A stretch of DNA of 64,000 bases from Anaerotruncus rubiinfantis (GTDB lineage Bacteria; Bacillota; Clostridia; Oscillospirales; Ruminococcaceae): positions 1,502,614-1,566,613 of the forward strand of contig NZ_FKLA01000009.1 in assembly GCF_900078395.1 (NCBI RefSeq). Reading direction: 5' to 3'. Both the position numbers and the translations under genes were made by a program. A model generated the notes under the pieces. The model was not told where the DNA came from. It worked only from the letters and a program-made list of their open reading frames with translations, and made no database searches. Of this stretch, positions 1 through 8,050 are shown one piece after another. Each line of letters begins with the position of its first letter. Position 1 is the stretch's first letter.

Positions 1-2
1 AT

Positions 3-506
3 ATGACCCATCTGCGAGGAAACCTGTTGGTGCCGAAAAGCCATCCGCGCATTGCCCTGCGCGGAAAGCTCGATACGCTGGAAGCGGAGATCGTCTGTTT
101 GCAGGTGCGGGCGCAGGGACAGGGCTATTCCGTACTCACCGAGCAGCTTGAGGACGCGCTGCGCTACACCCGCGCGGTTCTTTCCGCTGAAGTGCGGGAG
201 CTTGCGCTTGGAGAACCGGAGTTCTGCGGGCTTTCTCCGGTGCAGCTGCGGGAGATCTCCCACAATGTGAAAAAAGAGATTGGGATCGCACACCCGGTTC
301 CCAACCGAAGCTATGGAGAGATCGGAGCCGGACTCAACCTGCTGCGTGTACGCGCGCGGGAATGTGAGCTTGCCGCGGTGACGGCTTTTGCGGAGGACGG
401 CGCACAGCGAATGGATATTATCCAGGCGCTCAACCGCCTCTCCAGTGGTTTTTATATTCTGCTTTGCCGTTTTTTGGCAGAACAGGTAAAGGAGGGGTGC
501 AGATGA
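3..506 (+). CDS. eutT: EutT-type cobalamin adenosyltransferase, 5' part outside window
   Basis: Makes adenosylcobalamin from cobalamin and ATP for the B12-dependent enzyme of the microcompartment. The visible part aligns by eye with the C-terminal half of enterobacterial EutT: THL then KSHPRIALRGKLD at the front, a charged RxRE stretch in the middle and DIIQALNRLSS near the end. The methionine at base 3 is probably internal, because in EutT the THL motif follows a longer N-terminal region, and the frame is open to the window edge. Its stop overlaps the pduL start by four bases (ATGA), which implies translational coupling. An adenosyltransferase here implies that the missing signature enzyme is B12-dependent (ethanolamine lyase or diol dehydratase). 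Family call is firm; the true start is not visible. Confidence 0.85.
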   Translation: MTHLRGNLLVPKSHPRIALRGKLDTLEAEIVCLQVRAQGQGYSVLTEQLEDALRYTRAVLSAEVRELALGEPEFCGLSPVQLREISHNVKKEIGIAHPVPNRSYGEIGAGLNLLRVRARECELAAVTAFAEDGAQRMDIIQALNRLSSGFYILLCRFLAEQVKEGCR

Positions 507-1150
507 ACCTGGAAGAGATTCAGTCGATTGTGGAAGAGGTTGTTTCCCGCTGCCGGGGCAAGGATGGGAGAAATGAAGCGCATACCGGAATCCTTGTGGA
601 AGCTTCGGCCCGTCACGTGCATCTGACACAACAGGCGGTCGAAACGCTTTTTGGACCGGGAATAAATCTTTCCCCGAAACGGATGCTTTCCCAGCCGGGA
701 GAGTTCCTTGCGGAGCAGCGCGTTCGGCTTGTTACGTCAAAAGGGACGATCGACAGCGTTGCGGTGCTGGGGCCGGCGCGCGGCGCGGTGCAATGCGAGC
801 TTTCAATGACCGACTGCCGCGCGCTGGGGCTTTCCGCACCGGTGAACCTTTCCGGGGATCTTACCGGCGCGGGCAACGTTGTGATTGTCGGGCCGTCCGG
901 CGTGTTGGAGGCAAAAAGCAGCGTAATTGTCGCGCGCGCGCATATCCATCTCACCCCGGCGGCTGCGGCAGAACAGGGCGTCTCGGATGGGCAGCATGTG
1001 CGTGTCCGGGTGGAGAGCGCACGTCCGGTGTGCTTCGCGGATGTGGTCATCCGTGTGAAGGATTCCTTCGAGCCCGCGATGCATCTCGATTTTGACGAGG
1101 CAAACGCCTGCCTGTGCGGCAAGGACACAAAAGCGTATATTCTGCGATAA
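503..1150 (+). CDS. pduL: Phosphate propanoyltransferase PduL
   Basis: Converts acyl-CoA to acyl-phosphate inside the microcompartment and so recycles CoA. The ATG at 503 is chosen over an upstream in-frame start at 464 because GGAGG lies at 491 and the ATG overlaps the eutT stop. The protein is 215 residues, normal for PduL. The two metal-binding HxH motifs of the duplicated barrel are present: RHVHLT (His38, His40) and AHIHLTP (His147, His149). The first 18 residues form a short amphipathic helix (MNLEEIQSIVEEVVSRC) followed by a loose linker, as in encapsulation peptides that target cargo to the shell lumen; that role is inferred. Co-directional with the shell genes. Confidence 0.95.
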   Translation: MNLEEIQSIVEEVVSRCRGKDGRNEAHTGILVEASARHVHLTQQAVETLFGPGINLSPKRMLSQPGEFLAEQRVRLVTSKGTIDSVAVLGPARGAVQCELSMTDCRALGLSAPVNLSGDLTGAGNVVIVGPSGVLEAKSSVIVARAHIHLTPAAAAEQGVSDGQHVRVRVESARPVCFADVVIRVKDSFEPAMHLDFDEANACLCGKDTKAYILR

Positions 1151-1162
1151 GGAGGCGGTCGG

Positions 1163-1828
1163 ATGTCAACGGAAGAAAATAGGCGGCAGCTCGTGGAGCT
1201 GGTCACGCAGGAAGTGCTGCGCGCACTCAGCGCGCAGATTTCGCCGGAGGGACCAGCAATTCTGGTCATAGGGGAACCGGAGCTTTTGCCGAAGGAATTT
1301 TTGGAGCGGCATACGGTTTGTTCCCTTGCGCAGTATGCTGGCTGCGAAGAGATGGCGCGGTGGGAGGGGGTATATATCACCGCGTTGACCTGTACGCAGC
1401 TCGCGGATATCGCGCTCGGACGGGACGAGAGTCCCGCTGCCCGCGCCGTGATAAACGTTCTGCTTCAGAAAAAGCCGGTTCGTATGCTGGAAACGGCGCC
1501 CGCTCACCGCAGGATGGATGCCGATCGGGAAAGCGGGCTTTACTGGCGGATGGAAAGCTATGTCGAAACGCTGCGGGAATTTGGCGTGCAGATTTTCGCC
1601 GCGCAGGGAGCTTCGCCAGGCGCGGAGAAAGCAAAGCCCGGGAAACCGCCGCAGACCTTGCCTCCTAAACAACAATCGGGACGGCTGGTCACCGAAGCTA
1701 TGGCGAGAAGCCTGGCTGCGAAGGGAGAAAAGACGGTCGTCCTGGGACCGGAAACAATCGTCACTCCCTCCGCAAAGGATGTGTTCCTGCATGCGGGGAT
1801 AACCGTGCGGCGGGATTTATGTAAATAA
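1163..1828 (+). CDS. BMC-associated protein, EutQ/TIGR02536-like
   Basis: 221 residues, preceded by GGAGG. The N-terminus (STEENRRQLVELVTQEVLRAL) is another amphipathic helix like that of PduL, compatible with a lumen-targeting peptide. The last ~45 residues (RLVTEAMARSL ... GPETIVTPSAKDVFLHAGI) match the 'ITE ... TPxAxDxAxxxGI' module seen in several ethanolamine and propanediol utilization proteins. The middle is a variable domain with a proline/lysine-rich linker (GEKAKPGKPPQTLPPK). The closest family I recognise is the 'ethanolamine utilization' hypothetical TIGR02536. No catalytic motif is evident, so the enzymatic role is unknown; assignment to the microcompartment rests on the operon and the tail module. 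Confidence 0.6.
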   Translation: MSTEENRRQLVELVTQEVLRALSAQISPEGPAILVIGEPELLPKEFLERHTVCSLAQYAGCEEMARWEGVYITALTCTQLADIALGRDESPAARAVINVLLQKKPVRMLETAPAHRRMDADRESGLYWRMESYVETLREFGVQIFAAQGASPGAEKAKPGKPPQTLPPKQQSGRLVTEAMARSLAAKGEKTVVLGPETIVTPSAKDVFLHAGITVRRDLCK

Positions 1829-1854
1829 ACCGGACGGGTATTTGGGAGGTTGCA

Positions 1855-2160
1855 ATGCTTATTTGTGAAGTGATTGGCCATGTGTGGGCGACCAAAAAAT
1901 CGCCGGAATTGGAAGGACAGAAACTGATGGTGGTTCGCGAGACGGAAAGCGGCCGCGGGGGAAACGTCCTTGTGGCGGCTGACCAGGTCGGCGCAGGAGT
2001 GGGCGAACGGGTGCTCGTGGTGAGCGGAAGCACCGCGCGCGTTGCGGCGGGCGGCAACGACCTGCCTGTGGATTGCGCGATTGTGGGAATTATCGACACG
2101 CTGGAGGTCGAGCGGGAAAAGCGGCAGACCAAGGCGGCGAAAGGTGATGACGGCGTATGA
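1855..2160 (+). CDS. eutN: Pentameric BMC vertex protein EutN/CcmL
   Basis: Caps the vertices of the polyhedral shell. 101 residues with the standard EutN/CcmL opening (MLICEVIGHVWATKKSPELEGQKLMVV) and the conserved core segments DQVGAGVGERVLVVSGSTAR and DCAIVGIID. GGGAGG lies ahead of the ATG. The C-terminus has a short charged tail (EREKRQTKAAKGDD) beyond the family core. It overlaps pduS by four bases, so the two are probably translationally coupled. It is the only pentamer gene visible, and one type is enough to close a shell. Confidence 0.95.
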   Translation: MLICEVIGHVWATKKSPELEGQKLMVVRETESGRGGNVLVAADQVGAGVGERVLVVSGSTARVAAGGNDLPVDCAIVGIIDTLEVEREKRQTKAAKGDDGV

Positions 2161-3518
2161 GCCTGACGGATCAGATTTTTGCAGCGGGCATCGTCGGCTG
2201 CGGCGGCGCGGGTTTCCCAACGCATGCGAAACTGAATGGAGACGCAGAATGGATCATCCTCAATGCCGCGGAATGCGAGCCGCTCCTGCGCACCGACCGT
2301 TATATCCTCCGGCATCTTGCCGGACGGGTGATCGCGGCGGCGAGCGCTGTACGCAGGGAACTGGGGGACATCCGCTGCACGGTTGCCACCAAAAGCGCGT
2401 ACCGGCAGGAGCTCACAGCGCTGCGGGAAGCCATCGCACAGATCGATCCGGAAATTTCCATCCATGAGATGGATAGCTTTTATCCGGCCGGCGACGAACA
2501 GACCCTTGTTGCCGAGGTGACCGGCCAGGCGGTGCCGCCCGCTGGTATCCCGCTCGATGTTGGGTGCGTGGTGAGCAATGTGGCGACCATGTTGAGTATC
2601 GCGGATGCCATGGAGGGAAAACCCTTCATTTGGAAATATCTGACGGTATCGGGGCTTGTCCGGGAACCGTCGGTGATTCACGTTCCGGTTGGCACCTCCT
2701 ACGCGGACTGTATCGCGCTGGCGGGAGGTGTGTCGGATGAAAACCATATCGTGGTATGCGGAGGCCCGATGATGGGGAAACGGATGACCCGCACGCAGGC
2801 GGCGGACGCCTGCATAACAAAAACAACCTCAGGAATTCTGTTGCTGCCAGACATTGGTCCGATTGCCGCAGCGGAAAAGATTTCGGTGGAGCATATGAAA
2901 AACCGCGCCCGGAGCGCCTGCATTCAGTGCAGTCAATGTACAGATCTCTGCCCGCGGCATCTTTTAGGGCATCCGATTGAACCGCACCGAATCATGCGTA
3001 AACTTGCCTTTGCCGGGGCGTTTTCAGAGATCCTGGATGATCCGGCGGTACAAAATGCCGCGCTCTGCTGTGAGTGCGGCGTCTGCGAACTGTTCGCGTG
3101 TCCGATGTCACTGCAGCCGCGCCGGGTGAACGCGTTGATCAAGGCAGAGCTTGCAAAGGCGGAAATCCGATATCCAAAGGGCAGCGGAGCGCGGGACATT
3201 TCCCCCTGGCGGTCGGGCCGTAAGCTGCCGTCAAAACGGGCGGCCGCCCGGGCGGGTGTGCTTGGGTTTTATGATGTGTGCGGCACGGATACCCTGCGCG
3301 AATGCATCCCCGCACAGGTAAAAATTGCGCTGCGGCAGAATATTGGCGCGCCTGCCGAACCGGTGATCCGGGACGGGGAATCGGTGACAGCCGGGCAGCT
3401 GATTGCGAAATGCCCGGAGGGGAAGCTCGGTGCAAACCTGCATGCTTCCATTTCCGGAACAGCGCGTATTGATCCTGGGTACGTCACGATTCAGGAAGGG
3501 GAAGGTGCGGCGGTATGA
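2157..3518 (+). CDS. pduS: PduS-like flavin/Fe-S cobalamin reductase (RnfC family)
   Basis: Electron-transfer protein of B12-dependent microcompartments; the family reduces cob(III)alamin using NADH. 453 residues. The N-terminal flavin/NADH-binding motif GCGGAGFPTHAKL is at ~14-26, as in the complex I 51-kDa/RnfC fold. Two ferredoxin-type clusters follow: Cys255-x2-Cys258-x2-Cys261-x3-Cys265-Pro, and Cys304-x2-Cys307-x2-Cys310-x4-Cys315-Pro. The C-terminal region after ~380 resembles the RnfC barrel-sandwich segment. It overlaps eutN upstream and pduT downstream by four bases each. In the known system PduS contacts the Fe-S shell protein PduT, which is the next gene here. Confidence 0.92.
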   Translation: MSLTDQIFAAGIVGCGGAGFPTHAKLNGDAEWIILNAAECEPLLRTDRYILRHLAGRVIAAASAVRRELGDIRCTVATKSAYRQELTALREAIAQIDPEISIHEMDSFYPAGDEQTLVAEVTGQAVPPAGIPLDVGCVVSNVATMLSIADAMEGKPFIWKYLTVSGLVREPSVIHVPVGTSYADCIALAGGVSDENHIVVCGGPMMGKRMTRTQAADACITKTTSGILLLPDIGPIAAAEKISVEHMKNRARSACIQCSQCTDLCPRHLLGHPIEPHRIMRKLAFAGAFSEILDDPAVQNAALCCECGVCELFACPMSLQPRRVNALIKAELAKAEIRYPKGSGARDISPWRSGRKLPSKRAAARAGVLGFYDVCGTDTLRECIPAQVKIALRQNIGAPAEPVIRDGESVTAGQLIAKCPEGKLGANLHASISGTARIDPGYVTIQEGEGAAV

Positions 3519-4063
3519 TGGAAACGATTGGTTTTCTGGAGCTGAACAGTATCGCAAAGGGCGTGGAAGCGGCGGACGCCGTTTTGAAGGCCGCGGAAAC
3601 GAATCTGCTCTTTGCAAAGGCGATCTGTCCGGGAAAGTATGTCATTATGTTCACCGGGGCGGTCTCCGCAGTCAGCGCGTCGCTGGACGCGGGCGCCGCC
3701 GTGGGCGGCTCGCATATTGTGGATTCGGTTGTGATCCCGATGGTACATCCGCAGGTGGTGGCGGCGATCAACGCGGCATCGGTACCGGATGGACCCGGCG
3801 CGGTAGGGGTACTGGAATTTTTCAGTATCACGGCGGCGGTTTATGCGGCGGACGCAGCGGTCAAGGCGGCGGATATAACACTGCTCGATGTGAGGCTGGG
3901 ACTTGGTATTGGCGGGAAATCGTTTGTCACGATGACCGGGGAAGTAGCGGCGGTAAACGAAGCTGTGCAGGCGGGAGCAAAACAGGGATGCGAGCGCGGA
4001 CTGATGCTTGCCAAAGTGGTTATCCCAAATCCGCGTCCGGAAATTTTTGAATCGCTGATGTAA
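3515..4063 (+). CDS. pduT: Tandem-domain BMC shell protein PduT
   Basis: Trimeric shell tile made of two BMC domains (about 4-90 and 97-180). The first domain opens ETIGFLELNSIAKGVEAADA and the second GAVGVLEFFSITAAVYAADA. Cysteine 38, in the sequence AKAICPGKY, falls at the position of Cys38 of PduT, which supplies the ligand for a 4Fe-4S cluster at the trimer pore. The cysteine is visible; the cluster is inferred from the family. The start overlaps the pduS stop, fitting an electron relay from PduS through the shell. 182 residues is normal for the family. Confidence 0.93.
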   Translation: MMETIGFLELNSIAKGVEAADAVLKAAETNLLFAKAICPGKYVIMFTGAVSAVSASLDAGAAVGGSHIVDSVVIPMVHPQVVAAINAASVPDGPGAVGVLEFFSITAAVYAADAAVKAADITLLDVRLGLGIGGKSFVTMTGEVAAVNEAVQAGAKQGCERGLMLAKVVIPNPRPEIFESLM

Positions 4064-4113
4064 AAAAGCCCGGCGCTTTCGGACGGAAATCGTGATGGGA
4101 GGAGGGGAGCGAA

Positions 4114-4461
4114 TTGCCGGAAGAAAAACAGCGTATTATACAGGAGTTTGTACCCGGAAAGCAGGTGACAATGGCGCATCTGATTGCCAATCCAATAGAA
4201 GAACTTTATAAAAAGCTCGGTGTGGTATCGGAAAAGCGGGGGGCTTTGGGCATTCTGACGATTACCCCGAGTGAAGCGGCCATCATCGGCGCAGACGTTG
4301 CCTCCAAAGCTGCGGAAGTTGAAATCGTTTTTGTTGACCGTTTCAGCGGTTCACTGGTGATCTGCGGTGATGTTTCCAGTGTGGAGGCGGCTCTCAGGGA
4401 CGTCCTTGCGGTATTGGGGCATGTACTGCATTTTACCCCGACGGAAATTACCAAATCCTGA
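4114..4461 (+). CDS. pduU: Circularly permuted BMC shell protein PduU/EutS
   Basis: 115 residues starting at a TTG after a strong GGAGGGG. The N-terminal [22 protein letters not shown] is the signature beta-barrel segment of PduU/EutS hexamers, followed by [34 protein letters not shown]. PduU and EutS cannot be told apart reliably by eye; the neighbours are a mixture of both systems. It lies between pduT and the EutP-like GTPase, the usual pduU-pduV or eutS-eutP order. The TTG start is supported by SD spacing and by the family N-terminus. Confidence 0.9.
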   Translation: MPEEKQRIIQEFVPGKQVTMAHLIANPIEELYKKLGVVSEKRGALGILTITPSEAAIIGADVASKAAEVEIVFVDRFSGSLVICGDVSSVEAALRDVLAVLGHVLHFTPTEITKS

Positions 4462-4472
4462 GGGGGGCGCCA

Positions 4473-4904
4473 ATGAAAAAGATTATGCTGATTGGGAAGA
4501 TCGGCTGTGGAAAAACAAGGCTTGGACAATGCCTTTTGCAGGAAAAGCAGCACTATAAAAAGACGCAGGCAATCGAAGTGCTCGGCGGATCGCTTATTGA
4601 CACGCCAGGAGAATACATCGAACAGAAACAATTCTATAAGGCACTGGTGGTCACAGCGGTAGAAGCCGACTGCATTTTGATGCTGCAGAGCTGCAACGAT
4701 GAACAGTGCGCGTTTTCTCCGCGGATGTACGGCATGTTCAACCGGCCGCTGATCGGCGTAGTTACGAAGATGGATCTTTGCGAGACCCCCATGCAGGCCG
4801 AACGGGCAGGGGAGCTGCTGCGGTTTGCGGGGGCGCAGGAGGTCTTTTTTGTGAGCTCCGCTACAGGGAAGGGGATCAAAAAGCTGCTTGCCTTTCTAAA
4901 ATGA
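4473..4904 (+). CDS. eutP: EutP/PduV-like small GTPase-fold protein
   Basis: Last gene of the microcompartment operon; 143 residues. Ras-like fold: P-loop GKIGCGKT at 8-15, a DTPGEY Walker B-like/switch II motif, and TKMDL as the guanine-specificity motif. The family is known from eut and pdu operons; PduV is associated with the outside of the microcompartment, and some EutP proteins have been reported as acetate kinases, so the biochemical role is not settled. SD GGGGGG lies at 4462-4467. No strong rho-independent terminator follows on this strand; the hairpin at 4940-4959 has its T-run on the other strand. Confidence 0.88.
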   Translation: MKKIMLIGKIGCGKTRLGQCLLQEKQHYKKTQAIEVLGGSLIDTPGEYIEQKQFYKALVVTAVEADCILMLQSCNDEQCAFSPRMYGMFNRPLIGVVTKMDLCETPMQAERAGELLRFAGAQEVFFVSSATGKGIKKLLAFLK

Positions 4905-4923
4905 AAGGAAATTCCGCGGGAGC

Positions 4924-4959
4924 AAAAAAACGAAAAAAAGCGCACCCCGAAGGGTGCGC
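4924..4959 (-). terminator. Rho-independent terminator of the zinc-ribbon gene
   Basis: An 8-bp perfect stem (GCGCACCC/GGGTGCGC, loop CGAA, 4940-4959) is followed on the minus strand by a long T-rich tract (A-rich at 4924-4939 on plus). It lies just downstream of the minus-strand gene ending at 4974. Confidence 0.85.
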
Positions 4960-4973
4960 GATCAGACGTTATG

Positions 4974-5252
4974 TTATCTCTTATTTGCAAAGCAATCACT
5001 GCAGTATACAGGACGGTCGTTGCGGGGCTCGAAAGGAACTTTGCAGGTTCTTCCGCATTCTGCGCACACGGCATCATACATTTGTCTGTCGCCGGAACCG
5101 CCGCGGGAATTGCCTTTGCGGGCGTCACGGCAAGGTTTGCAGCGCTGGGGTTCATTGGTGAAACCTTTTTCGGCGAAAAATTCCTGTTCGCTGGCAGTAA
5201 AAGTAAATTCGCAGCCGCAGTCTTTGCAAGTAAGAGTTTTGTCGTTGTACAT
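4974..5252 (-). CDS. Zinc-ribbon domain protein
   Basis: 92 residues with two zinc-finger-like CxxC pairs at each end: CKDCGCEF and CKPC in the N-terminal half, CAECGRTC and CSDC in the C-terminal half. The central linker is glycine/serine/arginine-rich. Short proteins of this kind, with the consensus 'YxDKTLxCxDCGxEFxFTxxEQxFFxxKGF', are widespread in Firmicutes and are usually annotated as zinc-ribbon domain proteins. The function is unknown; nucleic-acid binding is possible. It is monocistronic, transcribed towards the BMC operon and ends at the hairpin at 4940-4959. Confidence 0.85.
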   Translation of the reverse strand: MYNDKTLTCKDCGCEFTFTASEQEFFAEKGFTNEPQRCKPCRDARKGNSRGGSGDRQMYDAVCAECGRTCKVPFEPRNDRPVYCSDCFANKR

Positions 5253-5408
5253 GAAATACCTCTTTTTTAAAAATTATGCTAGATGACAAGCATTTGTTTA
5301 AGTGTATCCGCAATTGGAATAAAAGTCAATGGATTTACGAAATTAAATGCTACAAAATTTTGCCCGCGGAACAGAGTCCCGCGAGAAAGGCAAATTTCGA
5401 TCCGGCAG

Positions 5409-5444
5409 GCGCCCGGAATCCGCAGCTGGATTCCGGGTGCCTTT
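5409..5444. other. Hairpin in the 5253-5667 intergenic gap
   Basis: The 415-bp gap between the zinc-ribbon gene and the decarboxylase contains a near-perfect stem (CCCGGAATCC / GGATTCCGGG with flanking pairs) followed by CTTTT on plus. It could be a weak terminator or the remnant of an untranslated leader. No coding sequence is convincing in 5260-5530. Confidence 0.4.
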
Positions 5445-5533
5445 TAACCGGGCCGCCGCATCCTGTGGGGGTCCCCAATCGGTTCCAATGCGCTTTTCTG
5501 TAAAGGGGTTTGCGCAGCGGTGCCAGACGGCTA

Positions 5534-5599
5534 TTGACATTGGAACGATTTGCAACTATACTGAAAGCACAAACTGAAATTTTAGATTTCAGTTTGTGC
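5534..5599 (+). promoter_or_regulatory. Promoter and 14-bp-arm palindrome before the decarboxylase gene
   Basis: TTGACA (5534-5539), a 17-bp spacer and TATACT (5557-5562) form a near-consensus sigma-A promoter. A perfect inverted repeat, GCACAAACTGAAAT with its complement around a TTTAG loop (5567-5599), starts almost exactly at the expected transcription start. It can act as an operator or as a 5' mRNA hairpin; the sequence does not say which. Confidence 0.7.
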
Positions 5600-5667
5600 C
5601 ATGGCGGGCGCGCAAAATTTTGTTCCAAACCGGGAAACCGGAAATTTTAGGAATAGAGGTGCAGAAG

Positions 5668-7032
5668 ATGGGAAAATATGGGGAATTTATTGAGTGTGTG
5701 GACAATGAACTGATTTTTGACGGTGTAAAATGTACGGATCTTGCAAAAGAGTACGGTACCCCCTTGTTTGTGATCTCAGAAAACACCTTGCGGGCCAGCA
5801 TCCGGACATTCCATGACGCCTTTCAGTCCAGATATCCGGGGGAAGTTCTGACCTGTGTGGGCCTGAAATCCAACTATGGGCTGGCAATGCGCAGAATTGT
5901 AGCCACTGAAAAAGGGGCCGGCGGCGAGGCGTTCGGGCTTGGCGAGCTTTATTCCGCGCTGGTTACCGGTACTGACCCGGAAAAAATTGTTATGAATGGC
6001 TGCAACAAGCTCCCGGAAATTCTGCGCGCGGCAATCGACGCCGGTATCACCGTTAACCTGGATACCTATGGGGAGGTTTGCCGGGTGGAATCGCTGGCAA
6101 AAGAGATGGGGAAAAAGCTGAATGTTGCGGTCCGCTGCCGCCTGCCGCTGAAAAAGGTGGATCTGGAACACTATGTCGATCCGCGTTATGCTTCTGGCGT
6201 CGATGGTGCCGAATGGGAACGGACCTTCAAATTTGGAAATGAGCCCAATCAGGCGCTCAAAAGTATTGAGCACTGCCTGAAATCGCCGTATTTGAATCTG
6301 GTGGGCGCGATGTATCACGGCGGGATTCCGCGCCGGGTTGGATTCCATGTGGAAGAATTGGAGGAACTTTTGGAGGTTCTCAAAATGGCGAAGGACAAGA
6401 CCGGCTGGGAACCGGAGATGGTGGATATCGGAGGCGGCTTTACACCAGTGCGTTATGGAAACGAATTTATTTATCCAAGCCTGGAGCGGTATGCGGCAGA
6501 CATCACGGATGTCTTTATCAGGAAATGCGCGGAATACCAGATGAAGCTTCCCAAACTGATTTTGGAGCCGGGCCGGTTCTGCGTGGAAAAAGCAGGCATG
6601 TTCCTGACGCGTGTGGGGCTGCGCAAGGAAGATCACGAGGTGACCAACAGAAAGTGGGTCTATGTAGACGGCAACACCAATGAGATGGGCGATCCATTCG
6701 ATGCGCAGAATCGTTTTCATTATATCGTGGTTGCGAACAATACCTCCGCGCCGGATGAGGAGGTTGTGGATGTGTGCGGCCAGCTTTGCAGCGCGGACGA
6801 TGTTTTGGCCAAACAGCGCAAAATCCCCGCTGTTAAAGAAGGCGACCTGCTGGCATTTCTGGACATGGGCGCCTATATGGAGTCTTTTGGCAACAATGCC
6901 AATGCGATGCCGCGCTCCGCGACCGTTATCGTTTCGAATGGGCGCGCCGCGCTGGCTAGACGCCGTGAAACGGTGCAGGATATTTTTGCACGGGACGTGA
7001 TTCCTTACTGGCTGCTCGGTGTCGGAAAATAA
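5668..7032 (+). CDS. LysA-like PLP-dependent decarboxylase (fold type III)
   Basis: Relative of diaminopimelate decarboxylase. 454 residues from ATG 5668, chosen over a GTG at 5596 because GAGGTG sits six bases ahead and the GTG lies inside the upstream palindrome. Visible motifs: a PLP lysine region (CVGLKSNYG), AVRCRLPL, YHGGIP, the phosphate-binding GGGF, EPGRFCVEKAG, and the C-terminal CxxLCSADD and DMGAYMESFGNNAN blocks. The HGGIP and MGAYMES segments deviate from typical LysA (usually HIGSQ and DAGAY), so a different amino-acid substrate such as another diamino acid is possible. It is monocistronic with its own promoter and terminator, and no lysine-biosynthesis neighbours are present. 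Confidence 0.8.
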   Translation: MGKYGEFIECVDNELIFDGVKCTDLAKEYGTPLFVISENTLRASIRTFHDAFQSRYPGEVLTCVGLKSNYGLAMRRIVATEKGAGGEAFGLGELYSALVTGTDPEKIVMNGCNKLPEILRAAIDAGITVNLDTYGEVCRVESLAKEMGKKLNVAVRCRLPLKKVDLEHYVDPRYASGVDGAEWERTFKFGNEPNQALKSIEHCLKSPYLNLVGAMYHGGIPRRVGFHVEELEELLEVLKMAKDKTGWEPEMVDIGGGFTPVRYGNEFIYPSLERYAADITDVFIRKCAEYQMKLPKLILEPGRFCVEKAGMFLTRVGLRKEDHEVTNRKWVYVDGNTNEMGDPFDAQNRFHYIVVANNTSAPDEEVVDVCGQLCSADDVLAKQRKIPAVKEGDLLAFLDMGAYMESFGNNANAMPRSATVIVSNGRAALARRRETVQDIFARDVIPYWLLGVGK

Positions 7033-7055
7033 GATGGGAATCCGTTGCTTCAAAA

Positions 7056-7084
7056 CATACGCCCGCTCTGCGGGCGTATGTTTT
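7056..7084 (+). terminator. Terminator after the decarboxylase gene
   Basis: Perfect 10-bp stem CATACGCCCG / CGGGCGTATG with a 5-base loop, then TTTT, 24 bases after the stop codon. Confidence 0.88.
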
Positions 7085-7117
7085 CCATGGAAATCGTTGG
7101 GACGGCGTGCGGGATTT

Positions 7118-7146
7118 TTGCCTTCCCGCGCGATTCATGCTATAAT
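7118..7146 (+). promoter_or_regulatory. Promoter of the GntR gene
   Basis: TTGCCT (7118-7123), a 17-bp spacer and TATAAT (7141-7146), about 110 bases ahead of the GntR start. Confidence 0.7.
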
Positions 7147-7258
7147 TGCGGGGAGAAAATGCTGCGGACGTTTGCGGCTGCCGGAAAATTTGGCAGCCCT
7201 GCGCGCGGCAGCTTTCAAAATCCGGGAATCCAACAGGTAAAGGGCGGGGTTTCATTAC

Positions 7259-7996
7259 ATGGCAATCGCATTATTAAACGATTGGGTCTACGATGAGATT
7301 AAAAAGAAAATTATCGATAATGAGTTTACACCGGGGGAAAGGATCGACATCGAGGCCCTGTCGAATGAGTTCGGCGTCAGCCGGACGCCGGTAATCACCG
7401 CGCTTAAGGCGCTGGACAAAGACGGCTATATCACAGTGAAACAGCGCAGCGGTTCCTATATTCGGAATTACACGCCGGAAGAATTGGAAGCTTTATATGA
7501 TTTCCGGGCGGCCGTGGAATGTATGGCGATCAAAAAAGCGATCCCACATGCGGATCCCGCCAGAGTTTCGGAATTTCTGCGGCATTTTGAAGAAACCGCG
7601 CGGCAGATTGACGCCGCGGTGAATCTCGAAACGATGCTCCGGTTTTTTGACGAACAGCTCCGGTTCCATTTTTATCTGCTGGAGCTTTGTCCCCAGATTA
7701 TTGCCAACGAATTGAAGAATCTGATCGACCTGACCAGAAGAATTGGAAAGTTGCATTTAATTTATATTACGCGGAACATCCCGGACAACGTTTCCGCGCT
7801 GAAAGCGGAGGTGGATATGCACGTCCGCCTGGCCAAAGCGGTAATCGATAAGGATGTCGCATTGGCGCAGCGCCTGATCGAAAAGGATCATATGAGCACC
7901 AGAAACTGCATCATCAGCCACTTTGATGAAATTGAAGCGTTGCAGATGGAGTGCTGCAGGGATTTTGCAGAATTTGGACATCCGGTCAACATGTAA
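7259..7996 (+). CDS. GntR-family regulator, FCD subfamily
   Basis: 245-residue transcription factor. The N-terminal winged helix (about 7-70) carries the GntR pattern: IIDNEFTPGERIDIEALSNEFGVSRTPV followed by the wing YITVKQRSGSYI. The C-terminal all-helical FCD-type ligand domain runs from ~78 to 220, with a histidine/acidic set (FHFYLLELCP, VDMHVRLAKAV) that in the family binds a metal and a carboxylate ligand. FCD regulators usually sense small organic or amino acids. Neighbours are the PLP decarboxylase upstream (same direction, separate transcript) and the NhaC antiporter (convergent), either of which could be a target. Confidence 0.9.
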   Translation: MAIALLNDWVYDEIKKKIIDNEFTPGERIDIEALSNEFGVSRTPVITALKALDKDGYITVKQRSGSYIRNYTPEELEALYDFRAAVECMAIKKAIPHADPARVSEFLRHFEETARQIDAAVNLETMLRFFDEQLRFHFYLLELCPQIIANELKNLIDLTRRIGKLHLIYITRNIPDNVSALKAEVDMHVRLAKAVIDKDVALAQRLIEKDHMSTRNCIISHFDEIEALQMECCRDFAEFGHPVNM

Positions 7997-7997
7997 A

Positions 7998-8038
7998 CAA
8001 CGGCGTTTATTCAAACTGAATAAACGCCGTTGTTTTTT
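7998..8038. terminator. Terminator between GntR and nhaC
   Basis: Perfect 16-bp stem (CAACGGCGTTTATTCA and complement, loop AAC) followed by TTTTTT on plus. It lies between two convergent genes and can serve the antiporter gene on the minus strand less well, as the A-run there is short. Confidence 0.9.
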
Positions 8039-8050
8039 ATCGGCTTTTGA

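Noticed and set aside
5596..5667. GTG 5596 as the decarboxylase start
   Set aside because: It lies inside the upstream palindrome and lacks an SD; ATG 5668 has GAGGTG at the right distance.
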